Position numbers and translations under genes: made by a program. The notes beneath the pieces are model-generated. The model worked only from the letters and a program-made list of their open reading frames with translations. It was not told the origin of the DNA and did no database searches. From Poritiphilus flavus (GTDB taxonomy: Bacteria > Bacteroidota > Bacteroidia > Flavobacteriales > Flavobacteriaceae): 64,000 nucleotides of DNA. Position 1 is the stretch's first letter, and each line of letters starts with the position of its first letter. Location of the stretch: the NCBI RefSeq assembly GCF_009901585.1, contig NZ_WXYO01000001.1:310001-374000 (forward strand), in the 5' to 3' direction. Positions 47,117 to 55,673 of the stretch are shown here, one piece after another.

Positions 47117-48358
47117 ATGGATTACTTTGCAATCACCAGTGTACTTGTTTTTATCTCGGCCTTATTCGGGTACATCAATGCCAGATTTATCAAATTACCC
47201 AATACTATCGGGCTTACGCTGATCACCATAATCTTTACCCTGGCAGTCTTTGCCCTGAGTTATTTTGACGATACCTTACTGCGGGCGGAACGCTTTATTA
47301 TTTCCAGCATTGACTTCAAGGTTGTATTGCTGGATATAATGTTGAGTTTCCTGCTCTTTGCGGGAGCTTTACATACTGATTTGCAAAAGCTAAGGGAACA
47401 AGGATGGCCGGTGTTGGTGTTCGCCACCTTTGGTGTGCTGGTCTCTACTTTTCTGGTGGGCACAGGGGTTTATTATTTGTTGATGCTGCTAGGGCTACAG
47501 GTTGAGTTTATTTATTGTCTGCTCTTTGGGGCCTTGATTTCTCCTACAGATCCCATTGCGGTTCTGGGAATCCTAAAAAAGGCAGGTGCCCCAAAAAAAC
47601 TTGAGATCAAAATTGTAGGGGAATCCCTTTTTAACGACGGGGTTGGTGTGGTGATCTTTTTAACCATTTTTGGCCTGGCCAGCGGCTCGGGAAACAGTTT
47701 CTCCTTCCACGATATATTGGAGTTATTCGCGGTTGAAGTATTTGGGGGATTACTGCTTGGACTATTCCTGGGATGGCTTACTTTTCGATTACTTAAAAGG
47801 ATTGACGATTACAATATTGAGGTGATCATTACCCTGGCCACCGTAATGACGGGTACGCTGATCGCTACCCATCTTCACGTCTCCGCGCCCCTTGCCATGG
47901 TGGTGGCAGGTCTTTTTGTGGGTGGCAATAAGATCAGAAAACAGTCCATGTCTGAACTAACAGAAGACTATGTAGACAAATTCTGGGAGCTGATAGACAT
48001 TTTGCTGAATACGATCTTGTTTGTCCTTATCGGAATGGAGATACTGGTTTTAGACTCCAAACCGATTTACGTTTACGCGGGATTATTGGCTATACCTCTC
48101 GGATTGATCTGCAGATACCTGTCCCTTATCGGTCCGGTGCTTCTCTTCCGAAAAAGGCTGGATTTTGTACCGAATACGGCCGTAATAATGACCTGGGGCG
48201 GACTTCGCGGTGGAATTTCAATCGCACTGGCCCTGGGGCTTACGGAAGCTATGGAGCGCGATCTTTTCCTGGTAATCACCTATTGCATTGTGATCTTCTC
48301 CATACTGGTACAGGGACTTACAGTAGAAAAATTGATAAAGAAACTGCAGTTGAAGTAA
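47117..48358 (+). CDS. Na+/H+ (CPA1/NhaP-type) antiporter
   Basis: 413 residues from ATG 47117 (MDYFAITSVLVF), chosen because it starts the first membrane helix; a frame from 47027 adds a polar leader. About 12 membrane segments; LISPTDPIAVLGILKKAGAP and IVGESLFNDGVGVVIFL are the two conserved ion-binding motifs (the ND pair), and MTWGGLRGGISIALALG is the late conserved helix. Exchanges Na+ or K+ for H+ across the inner membrane. Confidence 0.93.
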   Translation: MDYFAITSVLVFISALFGYINARFIKLPNTIGLTLITIIFTLAVFALSYFDDTLLRAERFIISSIDFKVVLLDIMLSFLLFAGALHTDLQKLREQGWPVLVFATFGVLVSTFLVGTGVYYLLMLLGLQVEFIYCLLFGALISPTDPIAVLGILKKAGAPKKLEIKIVGESLFNDGVGVVIFLTIFGLASGSGNSFSFHDILELFAVEVFGGLLLGLFLGWLTFRLLKRIDDYNIEVIITLATVMTGTLIATHLHVSAPLAMVVAGLFVGGNKIRKQSMSELTEDYVDKFWELIDILLNTILFVLIGMEILVLDSKPIYVYAGLLAIPLGLICRYLSLIGPVLLFRKRLDFVPNTAVIMTWGGLRGGISIALALGLTEAMERDLFLVITYCIVIFSILVQGLTVEKLIKKLQLK

Positions 48359-48447
48359 ACAACACCCTATCGCTTTGGCGCATGCGCATTGACAGGAATT
48401 TGAATTGCAATTCCCATCCGGCTATCCATTAGGTCTGATCAGAAGGA

Positions 48448-49116
48448 CTAAACCTTGTTACCGTCATTTTTTAAAAGATTGAAAAACTCGGCACGCCTAT
48501 CCTCATTTTCAAATACGCCGCCATAGTCCAGGGTGGTGGTATAACTTTCCTTATCCTTGATGCCTCTGGAGGAAACACATAAGTGCCTGGCATGTACAAC
48601 AACGATGACATCCCGCGTACCCAACACCTCCTGAAGGTCTTTAAGAATCTGAAGACAGAGACGTTCCTGAACCTGTGGCCTGTGGGAGTAATAATCAACT
48701 AAGCGGTTTATTTTGGACAAGCCCACTACCTTTTCTCCAGGAATGTAACCCACATGCGCCTTCCCTGCGATGGGTAAGAAGTGGTGTTCACAGGAGGAGT
48801 CTATAGTGATATCCTGTTCCACCAGCATTCGTTGATAACCGTAAGTATTTGGGAAGGTAGAGATCTTTGGCTTGTTTTTAGGATCCAGACCGTAGAACAA
48901 TTCTTTAACATACATTTTGGCAAAGCGGTATGGAGTTCCCGACAGACTTTCGTCTGAAAGGTCTAAACCCAACTCCTCCATTATTTTGGAAAAATGGAAC
49001 TGAATATTGCTGATTTTCTCCGCATCCGTATGCGCAAATGCATCTTCTCGCATAGGGGTTTTGAGGGAAGTGCCAATATGGTTGTTCCCTATAACCTCTA
49101 TTTTGGATTTATCCAT
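48448..49116 (-). CDS. folE: GTP cyclohydrolase I (type IA)
   Basis: 222 residues, usual length. Catalyses GTP to 7,8-dihydroneopterin triphosphate, first step of folate and pterin synthesis. Zn ligands are all present: SSCEHHFLP (Cys, His) and ARHLCVSSRGI (Cys); GEKVVGLSKINRLVDYYSHRPQVQE is given here in part as GLSKINRLVDYYSHRPQ, the conserved block before helix 5. Ten bp downstream of the MerC-like gene, and so probably driven by the same promoter at 49614-49641. A zinc-dependent enzyme under a proposed zinc repressor suggests this is a spare copy. Confidence 0.95.
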   Translation of the reverse strand: MDKSKIEVIGNNHIGTSLKTPMREDAFAHTDAEKISNIQFHFSKIMEELGLDLSDESLSGTPYRFAKMYVKELFYGLDPKNKPKISTFPNTYGYQRMLVEQDITIDSSCEHHFLPIAGKAHVGYIPGEKVVGLSKINRLVDYYSHRPQVQERLCLQILKDLQEVLGTRDVIVVVHARHLCVSSRGIKDKESYTTTLDYGGVFENEDRRAEFFNLLKNDGNKV

Positions 49117-49126
49117 AAAGACAGAT

Positions 49127-49546
49127 TTAATGTGTTATGTGATCGGCACAACAATGCTCATCCTCACATTGGCAATAGCGACGATTGTAAAAATGAAGAA
49201 AGATCAGACCTATGGTAGGAAGATATATTACTTCCTCAGCAAGACGCCACAATTCTAATTTCTCATTGATTATGATCAAAGCCAATGCGCCCCATAAACC
49301 CCAGAAGGCATATCTCACCCACTTTTTAGAAGTTTTCCTGGCCGACCAGTACACAGCGAAAAATGAAATAAGCAGAAAAGTCAAATCCAAAGTTCCCCAC
49401 CACCAGGGATGTACCTCTCCTGCAACCGCCGAACCCGCCTGGGCTACGAAAAGGAGTGGCGTTGCTATACAGTGTACAAAACACAGGCTACTGGCCATTA
49501 CTCCAATAAAGTCGGATTTGGAGGTCAGATTGACTACTTTCATCAT
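49127..49546 (-). CDS. MerC-domain membrane protein
   Basis: 139 residues from ATG 49546; TTG 49552 is also possible. Four membrane segments with MASSLCFVHCIATPLLFV, the CxxxC-like/His motif of MerC-type proteins, and a Cys/His-rich tail (CQCEDEHCCADH). MerC proteins are small inner-membrane carriers of heavy-metal ions; in Bacteroidota they are often next to Fur-type regulators. With the palindrome upstream and the zinc operon on the other side, a zinc-related role is likelier than mercury. Confidence 0.85.
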   Translation of the reverse strand: MMKVVNLTSKSDFIGVMASSLCFVHCIATPLLFVAQAGSAVAGEVHPWWWGTLDLTFLLISFFAVYWSARKTSKKWVRYAFWGLWGALALIIINEKLELWRLAEEVIYLPTIGLIFLHFYNRRYCQCEDEHCCADHITH

Positions 49547-49613
49547 GAGCAAAAACTCATTTTAAGGTTAGACAATACGAAACTACTCTGTAGCCCCGAT
49601 CATAATATCTGCG

Positions 49614-49641
49614 CAAAAGTAGTCTATTTTTGTAAATGCAA
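49614..49641 (-). promoter_or_regulatory. Minus-strand promoter of the merC-like/folE genes
   Basis: Flavobacterial type: TTG (-33; complement of 49639-49641), 17 bases, TACTTTTG (-7, TAnnTTTG; complement of 49614-49621). The -33 lies inside the left arm of the palindrome. Confidence 0.6.
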
Positions 49642-49655
49642 CTCGGTTGCATTTA
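49633..49655. promoter_or_regulatory. Palindromic operator, probable Zur box
   Basis: A 23-bp perfect inverted repeat: 10-base arms TAAATGCAAC / GTTGCATTTA around TCG. It is in the 139-bp gap between the divergent merC-like and ABC genes and covers the -33 regions of both promoters, so one repressor could block both. Fur-family sites have this size and symmetry, and a Fur/Zur gene ends the plus-strand operon. Confidence 0.75.
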
Positions 49656-49672
49656 TATTTCTTTTACTTTTG
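49647..49672 (+). promoter_or_regulatory. Plus-strand promoter of the zinc ABC operon
   Basis: TACTTTTG (-7) at 49665-49672 and TTG at 49647-49649 inside the right arm of the palindrome; the 15-base spacing is a little short. The start codon follows at 49686, so the leader is very short. Confidence 0.5.
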
Positions 49673-49685
49673 CAAAAATGTTCTG

Positions 49686-50312
49686 ATGATCAAGACATCA
49701 AATCTGAGCTATGCCTATGAAAATGGACAAGAGTTCACTTTCCCTGATATAGACCTGGATCCAGGGGATCATCTTCTTGTAATTGGCCCTTCCGGGGTTG
49801 GCAAGACAACCCTGCTCTACCTTATGGCAGGCCTTTTGGCTCCTTTGGATGGGACCATATCCATTGCAGGAACTGACTTACATTCTTTGGCCCTTAATAC
49901 ATTGAATAAATTTCGGGGGGAGCACATAGGTCTTATCTTTCAACAATACCACTTCATCAAATCCCTGAATGTTTCAGATAATCTTCGCCTAAGGCAAAGT
50001 TTCCCTAAGAGCGCGAATGACAAAAAGAGAAGACTGGAGCTCGCCGAGCGCTTAGGACTGGCCGATCATCTCCATAAGAAAGTAACGGCCTTAAGTCAGG
50101 GACAGCAGCAAAGGCTTTCCATTGCCCTGGGACTCATCCACAGGCCTAAAATCGTTTTTGCAGATGAGCCCACTTCCAATTTAGATGATCTGAATTGTGT
50201 AAAGGTCATCGAGCTACTTAAGGAAGAGGCCGAAATATGTAAGAGCAGCTTATTAATTATTACCCATGATATGAGGGTAATGTCGCATTTTCAAAATCAG
50301 GTCGTACTATGA
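49686..50312 (+). CDS. LolD/MacB-type ABC transporter ATP-binding protein
   Basis: 208 residues from ATG 49686 (MIKTSNLSYAYENG); a longer frame would start inside the operator. Walker A GPSGVGKTT, Q loop LIFQQYHFI, signature LSQGQQQRLSIALGL, Walker B IVFADEPTSNLDD. The family powers FtsX-like permeases that act on envelope substrates. Its TGA overlaps the start of the permease gene (50309). In Zur regulons of gamma-proteobacteria (the zrg genes of Vibrio) a COG1136 ATPase occurs with COG0577 and DUF3299 proteins, the same set as here. Confidence 0.93.
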   Translation: MIKTSNLSYAYENGQEFTFPDIDLDPGDHLLVIGPSGVGKTTLLYLMAGLLAPLDGTISIAGTDLHSLALNTLNKFRGEHIGLIFQQYHFIKSLNVSDNLRLRQSFPKSANDKKRRLELAERLGLADHLHKKVTALSQGQQQRLSIALGLIHRPKIVFADEPTSNLDDLNCVKVIELLKEEAEICKSSLLIITHDMRVMSHFQNQVVL

Positions 50313-51565
50313 AGCTGAGTTATCTTGCTTACAGGAATATGATCTCCAAACCGCTCAACCTGATCTTGAGCCTGATGTTATTGTTGTTGAGCGTTTCATT
50401 AGTGACGTTTGTATTACAACTCAGCCAGCAATTGGGAGGGCAACTCAACAAGAACATCGCGCCTTTTGATATGGTTGTTGGCGCAAAGGGCAGTCCTTTA
50501 CAACTGGTTTTGTCTTCCGTACTGCACGTTGATGTTCCAACCGGTAATATTAAATTGGAGGAAGCCAAAACCCTTCAAAAACACCCATTTGTTCAGATAG
50601 CCATCCCTGTTTCCTATGGCGACAACTATAAAGGCTTCCGTATTCTAGGCACAGAACCCGGGTATCTGGATCATTACAATACCCAACTATCCCAGGGAAA
50701 ACTTTATAAAAGATCTTTCGAAGTAGTGGCCGGGAGCAATGTCGCCCGCCTGTTAGATCTAAAGGTTGGAGACCAGTTCGTTAGTTCTCATGGGCTGGCA
50801 GCTTCCGATGTTGATGTTCACGATGATCATCCTTTTATCATAACCGGGATCCTGGAGCCCTCCGGCACAGTGGTAGACCAGCTGCTGATTACCAATCTGG
50901 AAAGTATCTGGGATGCTCATGACCATGCGGAAGACGATCATAAGGAGGAAGGAGGTGATCACGATGAGGGAGAGCGTCATGAAGAGGATCACGATCATGA
51001 GGGGGATCATGAGCATGAAGATAAAGAGATAACCTCATTACTTGTAAAGTTCAAAAACCCGCTGGGCATGGTTCAACTTCCCAGATTCATCAATGAGAAT
51101 ACTTCCATGCAGGCAGCATTGCCTAGTTTCGAAGTACAGCGACTAATGGGACTGCTGGGTTCTGGGGTGCAAACTATAAATGGAATCGCGTTAGCCATCC
51201 TTTTAGTTTCCGGATTGAGTATCTTTATTAGTCTCTTAAGGACTATCCGGGAACGAAGACAGGAACTGGCACTTTTAAGAACCTACGGCCTGGGAACTGG
51301 ACAACTTCTTGGATTGGCCCTTCTGGAAGGACTATTTTTGGCTCTTATAGGATTTGTACTAGGATGGGTTCTGGGTAGGTTAGGGCTTTGGGCAGTTTCC
51401 CTTTATACACAAAAATCCTATGGATATGCCTTAGAAATATTAGGACCAGATACTACGGAATCAGTGCTGTTTGGCCTTATTATTGTATTAGCGGTAATTG
51501 CCACCTTGTTGGCTTCTCTTTCGATTTTCAAATTAAATGTTGCTAAAACTTTATCAGATGCTTAA
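50309..51565 (+). CDS. FtsX-like ABC permease with His-rich periplasmic loop
   Basis: 418 residues. One N-terminal membrane helix (about 15-37), a periplasmic domain of about 230 residues, and three C-terminal helices with GLSIFISLLRTIRERRQELALL and YGLGTGQLLGLALLEGLFLA typical of the FtsX fold. Between about 204 and 240 lies a stretch very rich in His, Asp and Glu (segments HDHAEDDHKEEGGDHDEG and HDHEGDHEHEDKE), an expected zinc-binding loop. Overlaps the next gene by 8 bases. Confidence 0.92.
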   Translation: MKLSYLAYRNMISKPLNLILSLMLLLLSVSLVTFVLQLSQQLGGQLNKNIAPFDMVVGAKGSPLQLVLSSVLHVDVPTGNIKLEEAKTLQKHPFVQIAIPVSYGDNYKGFRILGTEPGYLDHYNTQLSQGKLYKRSFEVVAGSNVARLLDLKVGDQFVSSHGLAASDVDVHDDHPFIITGILEPSGTVVDQLLITNLESIWDAHDHAEDDHKEEGGDHDEGERHEEDHDHEGDHEHEDKEITSLLVKFKNPLGMVQLPRFINENTSMQAALPSFEVQRLMGLLGSGVQTINGIALAILLVSGLSIFISLLRTIRERRQELALLRTYGLGTGQLLGLALLEGLFLALIGFVLGWVLGRLGLWAVSLYTQKSYGYALEILGPDTTESVLFGLIIVLAVIATLLASLSIFKLNVAKTLSDA

Positions 51566-51998
51566 ATCATTTTTAGTCGTTTTGTTCGTAACTTTTAGCT
51601 ACTCGTTGGTGGTGGCCCAGGACCAGTTGACGTGGGAGGATTTTGCCGATGTCAGTTTTGAACCCGTATACAGCGAGGAATACGGGGTGCATTTTTTGAT
51701 GCCCAAGTTTGGTGAGAAAATAAGATCATATAGAGGAAAAGAGGTAAGTATAAAGGGATACTTTTTGGATATTTCCGGTAGCGGAGAGGTATTTTTAGTG
51801 TCTCAAAACCCAATGGCGTCCTGTTTTTTCTGCGGAGCCGCAGGACCGGAAACCATTGTTGAAGTGCTCTTTAAGGAAAAGCCCGCTTTTAAGACGGACC
51901 AGATTGTAGTGGTTACCGGAGTGCTGGAACTCAACGCCAATGACGTATCCCATTGCAACTATATCCTGGAAGGGTCTAGCGGTAAATTGGTTAAGTAA
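51558..51998 (+). CDS. DUF3299-like secreted protein (copy 1)
   Basis: 146 residues from ATG 51558, inside the end of the permease gene. Signal peptide (FLVVLFVTFSYSLVVAQ), then LTWEDFADVSFEPVY, KEVSIKGYFLDISG and FLVSQNPMASCFFCGAAGPE. The W-E-D-F opening, the G-Y strand and the late Cys-x-x-Cys replace the usual DUF3299 (COG3495) pattern VPYFGACIHxPPPPPNQ. The CFFC pair could bind metal. Paralogue of the next gene. Confidence 0.78.
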   Translation: MLKSFLVVLFVTFSYSLVVAQDQLTWEDFADVSFEPVYSEEYGVHFLMPKFGEKIRSYRGKEVSIKGYFLDISGSGEVFLVSQNPMASCFFCGAAGPETIVEVLFKEKPAFKTDQIVVVTGVLELNANDVSHCNYILEGSSGKLVK

Positions 51999-52003
51999 AG
52001 AAA

Positions 52004-52441
52004 ATGCGTTTATTTCTTATCATAGTGTTGTGTTTGATCGGAACAGAAATCCATGCTCAAACCCTTTTGAGCTGGGCTGATCTATCTAATGGTATTTCTT
52101 GGGATACCCCCTCACCGGAAACCTATTTTCCAGAATTCCAGGAAGCCAATTTTTCATACAAAATGAAAGGCCTGGAAGGAGAAAAGGTGATTATCACAGG
52201 CTATTTGTTGGTTATGGACGTCAAAAGGTCGGTGTACCTTCTTTCGAAAAATCCTATGGCCTCCTGTTTTTTCTGTGGTAATGGTGGTCCTGAAACTGTT
52301 GTCGATCTGCAATTTGATGAGAATCCTCCCTTTGAGATGGATGAGTTGATTTCAGTCCAGGGCTTACTTCGGTTGAACCCTGATGATCCGAATGCCTGTT
52401 ACTATAAAATTGAAAAGGCGGATGCCGTGAGCCTTCGATAA
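52004..52441 (+). CDS. DUF3299-like secreted protein (copy 2)
   Basis: 145 residues, 5 bp after copy 1. Signal peptide (LFLIIVLCLIGTEIHAQ), LLSWADLSNGISWD, GEKVIITGYLLVMDV and LLSKNPMASCFFCGNGGPE, colinear with copy 1, so the pair arose by tandem duplication. Exported; probably acts with the His-rich permease in zinc handling (inference). Confidence 0.78.
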   Translation: MRLFLIIVLCLIGTEIHAQTLLSWADLSNGISWDTPSPETYFPEFQEANFSYKMKGLEGEKVIITGYLLVMDVKRSVYLLSKNPMASCFFCGNGGPETVVDLQFDENPPFEMDELISVQGLLRLNPDDPNACYYKIEKADAVSLR

Positions 52442-52451
52442 GCTGGAAAAT

Positions 52452-52856
52452 ATGAAAGAAGTAGATTACAAACAGCTTTTAGAACAAAAGGGACTGAAAA
52501 AAACCAAAGTCCGGATGACCTTGATCCGGCATTTTGTCCATTTGGATCATGCCCAGTCCTATAGTGACCTGCAAGCCGCATTGGTTAAAGAATTAGACAA
52601 GTCTACCCTATACCGAAATCTCACAAGTTTTGAGCAGGCAGGCATCATCCATCGAATTAACGACCATTCCGGAGTAGCTAAATATGCCTTTGGAGAATCT
52701 CCGATTGAAGGCGACGATCATGCCCACTTTGTGTGTGAGTGTTGCGAAACAGTATATTGTATGGAGACACCGGCTCCAGGTGAATTCAATGTCCCTGAAG
52801 GATTCAAAACGAACAAGGTGCAAACTATAATCAGGGGTATTTGTGCCGATTGCTGA
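52452..52856 (+). CDS. Fur-family repressor, probable Zur
   Basis: 134 residues. Winged helix: LKKTKVRMTLIRHFVHLD, LDKSTLYRNLTSFEQAGII and the wing HRINDHSGVAKYAFG; dimerisation part with DDHAHFVCECCETVYCME (His and the Cys-x-x-Cys of the structural site) and the C-terminal CADC. Fur, Zur and PerR are hard to tell apart by sequence; the operon content (His-rich zinc ABC system) points to Zur. Last gene of the 49686-52856 operon, allowing autoregulation through the palindrome. Confidence 0.85.
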   Translation: MKEVDYKQLLEQKGLKKTKVRMTLIRHFVHLDHAQSYSDLQAALVKELDKSTLYRNLTSFEQAGIIHRINDHSGVAKYAFGESPIEGDDHAHFVCECCETVYCMETPAPGEFNVPEGFKTNKVQTIIRGICADC

Positions 52857-53051
52857 AAACACCCCCGGGATTCCATCAGTAATGAAAACACCTAATTGTT
52901 TTAACATTCCGGTTAAATACAAACACTATACTGGTTCCGAAGAACCAGGCCCATGGATCTTCCCCCAGCTCAAATCAATTCGCCCGATAAACAAATTATC
53001 AAATACCTGGCAGGCACTCCGGGTATTCATCTAACAAAATAGAATTTCACT

Positions 53052-54731
53052 ATGCCATATAATCGCAGAAAATTTATCAGCTTTTTAGGTAAGGCCAGTA
53101 TGGGAACCGCTATTTTACCTCCTTTTATTAGTAGTTGCGGGAACCTAGCAGATCCAACAGAAAAAACCATGGAAACCGGTCAGGGCGTGTTGGACAGGTT
53201 AAAGCAATTGAAGCTCGAGGGGCTCGCCCCGTCGAATAAAGACGATCTCCTGATGGCCAAAGGTTTAGACTATCATGTGATCGTACGCTGGGGCGAAGCG
53301 CTTGGTCCAAATGCCAGTTTTGGCTATAACAATGATTTCACCTGCTTTTTACCTCTTAGCGATGACGATCCTACCGATGGTTTGCTTTGGGTGAATCACG
53401 AATATGTCAATCCCCTTTTTGTTTCAGGCTTCGATCCCACCAAATATGAAAATCCCGACGAACATCGAACAAAGGAGCAAGTGGATAAAGAAATGTACAA
53501 TGTCGGCGGAAGCATTGTACGTATAAAACAGACCAATGGCAAATGGAATATCGTAAAGAACGATGCTCACAATCGCCGTATTACCGGAAAAACACCCATA
53601 GCGCTTAATTGGGATCATCCAATCAAAGGGGCTAAGACCGTAATTGGAACAAATAGTAATTGTTCAGGCGGAATTACCCCATGGAATACCTTTCTGACCT
53701 GTGAGGAAAACTACGATAGCTTTTTTGGAGAAACGGTTTATGATCTGGACAACCAGGCTCAACACCGTCCCAGTGAAGAAGGTTGGGAAAGATTCTACCC
53801 CTATCCCCCTGAGCATTATGGTTGGGTAGTGGAAGTAGATCCAAAGGACGGATCAGCCCAAAAGCACGTAGCAATTGGCAGATACGCCCATGAGTGTTGT
53901 ACGCTTTACGAATTGCCGGACAAACGTGTAGTGGCCTATTCCGGGGACGACAAAAACAATGAGCATTTGTACAAATTTGTTTCGTCTGAACCCGGTTCTC
54001 TAAAAGAGGGAATACTTTATGTAGCAGATACCGTAAATGGGCAATGGCTGGCCCTGGATTGGGAAAGCCAAACTGCGCTACAGGAAAGATTCAAAGACCA
54101 AACCGAAGTTCTGGTCCGCTGCCGTGAGGCTGCCAAGATCCTGGGTGCCACAGCGCTGAATCGTCCGGAGGATATCGAAATAGACCCCATTAGTGGAAGC
54201 GTATTCGTCTCGCTTACGAACAATACGGATAGAAACGATTTCCACGGTTCCATATTAAAAGTAGAGGAGACCAATGGGCAGTACGATTCCTTAACTTTTA
54301 AAGCTTCCACCTTTATGGCTGGCGGAGAGGAAAACGGTTTTTCCTGTCCAGATAACCTGGCTTTTGATATGGCCGGGAATTTATGGTTCACCTCAGATAT
54401 TTCCGGAAGCAAGATGAACAAAGACGGTCCCTACTTACCCTTTAAGAACAATAGTCTATTCGTAATTCCACGTCATGGAAAAGATCAGGGTAAGGTCATT
54501 CGCCTGGTTTCAGCCCCCAATGATGCGGAGCTTACCGGTCCCTGGTTCTCACCGGACGGAAAGACCTTGTTTTTAAGCGTACAACATCCCGGCGAGCAAA
54601 CCACAGATCTTAAAAACCCGACCAGTAAATGGCCTTTTGACGAAGATGGATTACCAAAACCCGCAGTGGTAGCTATTACCGGTGACCTCATAGAAAAACT
54701 AAACAAACTGCATCTTTTGGAACGAGCCTGA
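53052..54731 (+). CDS. PhoX-like (DUF839) phosphatase-family protein
   Basis: 559 residues. Tat-like signal with a lipobox (RRKFISFLGKASMGTAILPP, then SSC), then the PhoX/DUF839 beta-propeller: LLWVNHEYVNPLFVSG, NCSGGITPWNTFLTCEENYD, RYAHECCTLYELPDKRVVAY, RPEDIEIDPISGSVFVSLTN and FSCPDNLAFDMAGNLWF. PhoX members are Ca/Fe-dependent alkaline phosphatases outside the inner membrane; many relatives are uncharacterised. Single gene, 195 bp after the Fur gene. Confidence 0.9.
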   Translation: MPYNRRKFISFLGKASMGTAILPPFISSCGNLADPTEKTMETGQGVLDRLKQLKLEGLAPSNKDDLLMAKGLDYHVIVRWGEALGPNASFGYNNDFTCFLPLSDDDPTDGLLWVNHEYVNPLFVSGFDPTKYENPDEHRTKEQVDKEMYNVGGSIVRIKQTNGKWNIVKNDAHNRRITGKTPIALNWDHPIKGAKTVIGTNSNCSGGITPWNTFLTCEENYDSFFGETVYDLDNQAQHRPSEEGWERFYPYPPEHYGWVVEVDPKDGSAQKHVAIGRYAHECCTLYELPDKRVVAYSGDDKNNEHLYKFVSSEPGSLKEGILYVADTVNGQWLALDWESQTALQERFKDQTEVLVRCREAAKILGATALNRPEDIEIDPISGSVFVSLTNNTDRNDFHGSILKVEETNGQYDSLTFKASTFMAGGEENGFSCPDNLAFDMAGNLWFTSDISGSKMNKDGPYLPFKNNSLFVIPRHGKDQGKVIRLVSAPNDAELTGPWFSPDGKTLFLSVQHPGEQTTDLKNPTSKWPFDEDGLPKPAVVAITGDLIEKLNKLHLLERA

Positions 54732-54816
54732 CCCCCAGCTTGTCGGATTTGGGATCGGACAAAGAAGAAAAACCAGATCTTAAGAACCTGGCTTTTCTTC
54801 GATCTTTCCAATAGAA

Positions 54817-55644
54817 TTACTCTTTAAGCGTCACCGTTCTGGTGACCTGATTAAATGGTCCTGGAATCAAATTTCCTTCTCCGTCTATTAACTCCAACTG
54901 AATGGTCACTTCACCCATTGGTAATCCCCTGACTATATGGGGAGCCCATTCAGAAATCGTAAATTCATTACCGTTTATTGTTGCCCTAACCTTATTCCCA
55001 TTCTCTGAAAGCGTGGTATTCAACACAAAAAAATCTAACATCAGATTCTCCGTATCTGCACCGGAATATTCTCCTTTTGGCCGACTGTAAATCAACGTTG
55101 GGGACTCCATGTCCAATCCTAAAGTGTCTTCGGCGTCCGGGCCTACGACCATCTTCTTCACCACTACCGACCTCTCATTCTTGACAGATTCGTGGTATGA
55201 ACGACTCAGGAAAGCAACCAAATGATGCACTCCATTCGGAATCTCCTTCGCGAAGGCTGGCTCATAATGAGCGGAATAGGGTTGGTTATTCAAAATAAAG
55301 TGGATGTGCTGCCCCTTACCCGAATTGGCCAGCCGCTCAGCGTTAGGGCCCGAGGTTTGTGCCCCAAGTTCGTAATTGTTCATTGTAAAATTAAAGTTGA
55401 CTTCTCCTCCATCTGCAATAGTGGTGTTTTTGGGTTCTTCCAATTGCAGAACAGCATCAGCATAGGCCGGGGAACCTTCCAGTTTTTCCAGGGTAATTTG
55501 CGGGGCTTCGCTTTCCATGGATCCCTGCATTTCTCTGTCCCTGGCACTGTCCACGCTGGAATCCTTTTTCTGCTGCTTGCAGGAGACCAAAACAACAGCT
55601 AAAAGAATCAGGCTCATAATAATAGGTGGTTTATTCATTTTCAT
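54817..55644 (-). CDS. Putative lipoprotein
   Basis: 275 residues. Lipobox VVLVSC (Cys about 22), acidic linker, then beta domains: VNFNFTMNNYELGAQT, HIHFILNNQPYSAHYEPAF, NGVHHLVAFLSRSYHESVKN. The His-containing strands resemble the small DUF4399-like domain; not certain. Likely envelope protein. It lies 29 bp after the next minus-strand gene (55674-56642), and the two may be co-transcribed. Confidence 0.75.
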   Translation of the reverse strand: MKMNKPPIIMSLILLAVVLVSCKQQKKDSSVDSARDREMQGSMESEAPQITLEKLEGSPAYADAVLQLEEPKNTTIADGGEVNFNFTMNNYELGAQTSGPNAERLANSGKGQHIHFILNNQPYSAHYEPAFAKEIPNGVHHLVAFLSRSYHESVKNERSVVVKKMVVGPDAEDTLGLDMESPTLIYSRPKGEYSGADTENLMLDFFVLNTTLSENGNKVRATINGNEFTISEWAPHIVRGLPMGEVTIQLELIDGEGNLIPGPFNQVTRTVTLKE

Positions 55645-55673
55645 TTCTATTGGATTTAATTGTTACTAAATAT

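Noticed and set aside
49647-49685. Longer ABC ATPase starting at 49647
   Set aside because: It would begin inside the operator palindrome and promoter; ATG 49686 gives the normal family N terminus.
52931-52948. Hairpin CTGGTTC-CGAA-GAACCAG after the Fur gene as a terminator
   Set aside because: Good 7-bp stem, but no T run follows on either strand.
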